Shown here piece after piece: positions 5,828 to 7,052 of a DNA stretch of 7,052 bases. The number at the start of each line of letters is the position of its first letter. Position 1 is the stretch's first letter. The translations under genes and the position numbers were made by a program. Below the pieces are notes generated by a model. That model ran no database searches. It saw only the letters and a list, made by a program, of their open reading frames with translations, and was not told where the DNA came from. The stretch is from Sedimentisphaerales bacterium (lineage in GTDB: Bacteria; Planctomycetota; Phycisphaerae; Sedimentisphaerales; SM23-30): assembly GCA_030634605.1 (NCBI GenBank), contig DAOWAK010000063.1:1-7052 (forward strand), in the 5' to 3' direction.

Positions 5828-7052
5828 ATGTTCAAGTTGTTATTGATATGGCGGTATTTTTTGAAGAAGCGCGTGGCGTACATCGCGGTGACTGCGGTGG
5901 CGCTGCTGGTGATGATGGTGCTGGTGGTGTTGAGCGTGATGTCGGGTCTGTTGGAAGATACGCGGATGCGGAACCATCGCTGGGCTGGGGACGTGGTGTT
6001 GACGCGGGATTCGCTGGTGGGCTTTGACGGGTACGAGGAATTCATCAGGCGAGTAACAGATGATGGGCCGGCGGAGGTAGCGACACCGGTGATTCGAACT
6101 TTTGGGTTGGTGGGTTCGATGAGCGAGCCGGACGCGGTGGGAGTTTTTGGCGTGAAGCTGGGCGAGTTCTGTCGGGTAACGGGGTTCGGCGAAACGCTGC
6201 ACTGGCAAAAAGGCAAAAGTAAAACGAGTTTTAACGTTCCCAAAGATAAGTTTGTTATTCCGGGCGCGGACATTCTGACCGAAGAGCAACGCCAGCGCGG
6301 ATTCATAGCGGGGGTGCTGTATCTGGCTCAGCGGTACACGGGGCGGCCGAACAAGAGTGATATTAAGGATCTGCATGAGCGGGGTCTGGAACCGGGGTCG
6401 TATTTGAGTTGGCCGATTACGGTGTTTGGTTTGAGCAGTCGCGGAACCGTGGCAGGTTCGGGTACGGGTGAGCAGCAGCGATTTTTTTATGTGGATGATT
6501 CGGACAGCGGACTGGTGGACGTGGATATGTCGGGAGTTTATGTGGATTTCGATCAACTGCAAAAGCTCTGTTATATGGACGGCGGCGACGGCGAACCCAA
6601 ACGAGCCGGCGAGATCAGGATTAAGTTGCGCGAAGGTGTTGCGCTGGAGCAGGGCCGAGCAGCGATTGCAAAGTTGTGGCGGGAATTTGTCGCCGAACAG
6701 AAAGTGGCGGGTCGGGGGCGGTTGCCGGCGGATGTGAAAGTGCAGAGCTGGCAGGAATATCGGCGGAGTTTTATCGCACCGGCGGAGAAGGAAAAGTCTC
6801 TGATGGTGGTGGTGTTCGCGATGATCGCGCTGGTGGCGATTTTTGTAATATTCGCGATTTTTTACATGATCGTGATGGAGAAGGTCAAGGACCTGGGGAT
6901 TGTCAAGAGCGTGGGCGGATCGGGCTGGGGGGTGAGTCAGATTTTTCTGGGTTACGGGATGCTGGTGGGGATTGTGGGCGCGAGCGTCGGGGCGGTGGCG
7001 GGTTGTTTGATTGTCTGGAACACTAATGAGTTGGAGAGTTGGCTGGGGATCA
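5828..7052 (+). CDS. Second LolC/LolE-type ABC permease (3' end outside window)
   Basis: The frame stays open from ATG 5828 to the window edge, giving 408 residues with no stop. About 60 more are expected, including the last membrane helix. The layout matches the first permease: IWRYFLKKRVAY (7-18), membrane helix about 17-38 ending in VVLSVMSG (33-40), the LolC/E-like element, then a periplasmic domain (about 41-322), then helices at about 324-349 and 373-396. The coupling segment MEKVKDLGIVKSVGGSGW (350-367) lies between the last two. The helices and coupling segment resemble the first permease, but the periplasmic domain is very different, so this is an old paralogue rather than a recent duplication. 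It probably forms a heterodimer with the first permease, like LolC with LolE. A TTG at 5819 is an alternative start; there is no strong SD at either. Confidence 0.85.
   Translation, partial: MFKLLLIWRYFLKKRVAYIAVTAVALLVMMVLVVLSVMSGLLEDTRMRNHRWAGDVVLTRDSLVGFDGYEEFIRRVTDDGPAEVATPVIRTFGLVGSMSEPDAVGVFGVKLGEFCRVTGFGETLHWQKGKSKTSFNVPKDKFVIPGADILTEEQRQRGFIAGVLYLAQRYTGRPNKSDIKDLHERGLEPGSYLSWPITVFGLSSRGTVAGSGTGEQQRFFYVDDSDSGLVDVDMSGVYVDFDQLQKLCYMDGGDGEPKRAGEIRIKLREGVALEQGRAAIAKLWREFVAEQKVAGRGRLPADVKVQSWQEYRRSFIAPAEKEKSLMVVVFAMIALVAIFVIFAIFYMIVMEKVKDLGIVKSVGGSGWGVSQIFLGYGMLVGIVGASVGAVAGCLIVWNTNELESWLGI

Noticed and set aside
5840..6562. Minus-strand frames of 240 and 167 codons opposite the second permease
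   Set aside because: The sense frame is open for 408 codons with a coherent permease architecture; the antisense products have no recognisable features.

Overview
The window holds six protein genes. Five are complete and one runs off the right edge. They are separated by AT-richer gaps carrying dispersed palindromic repeats. There is no rRNA, tRNA, CRISPR array, transposase or phage gene that I can see. The Lol-type permeases and type IV pilus motor suggest a diderm bacterium. The abundant short intergenic repeats, the scarcity of Shine-Dalgarno (SD) sites and the lysS-permease-permease order recall Planctomycetota (Phycisphaerae-like) genomes. That taxonomic guess is from recall of genome style, not from a search.

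Layout. Positions 1-279 hold no gene, only hairpins and repeat fragments. On the minus strand lies a lone dTDP-4-dehydrorhamnose 3,5-epimerase gene (rmlC, 280-843). Next comes a 251-bp gap with its candidate promoter, followed by a minus-strand pair: a PilT-family pilus-retraction ATPase (1095-2255) preceded by a 97-residue membrane-anchored zinc-ribbon protein (2271-2564). A 129-bp divergent promoter region separates these from the plus-strand genes: class II lysyl-tRNA synthetase (lysS, 2694-4175), a LolC/LolE-type FtsX permease (4219-5628), a 199-bp repeat-bearing gap, and a second, diverged permease of the same kind (5828 to the window end, truncated by the window).

How the genes fit together. 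The zinc-ribbon gene and pilT look like one transcript, and the small protein should place its zinc ribbon on the cytoplasmic side where PilT works. lysS and the first permease are 43 bp apart and probably co-transcribed. The two permeases probably form a heteromeric transporter, with a LolD-like ATPase expected beyond the right edge. rmlC is isolated from the rest of the rhamnose pathway.

The most noteworthy signals are a divergent promoter pair whose -10 boxes sit so close to both start codons that both mRNAs would be leaderless or nearly so; an unstudied-looking membrane zinc-ribbon partner of PilT; a PilT whose AIRNLIRE-equivalent motif is altered; a hairpin repeat family with a compensatory base-pair change; and a strong plus-strand G bias that flips codon choice between genes on opposite strands. 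I found no convincing defence system or wholly new multi-gene system.
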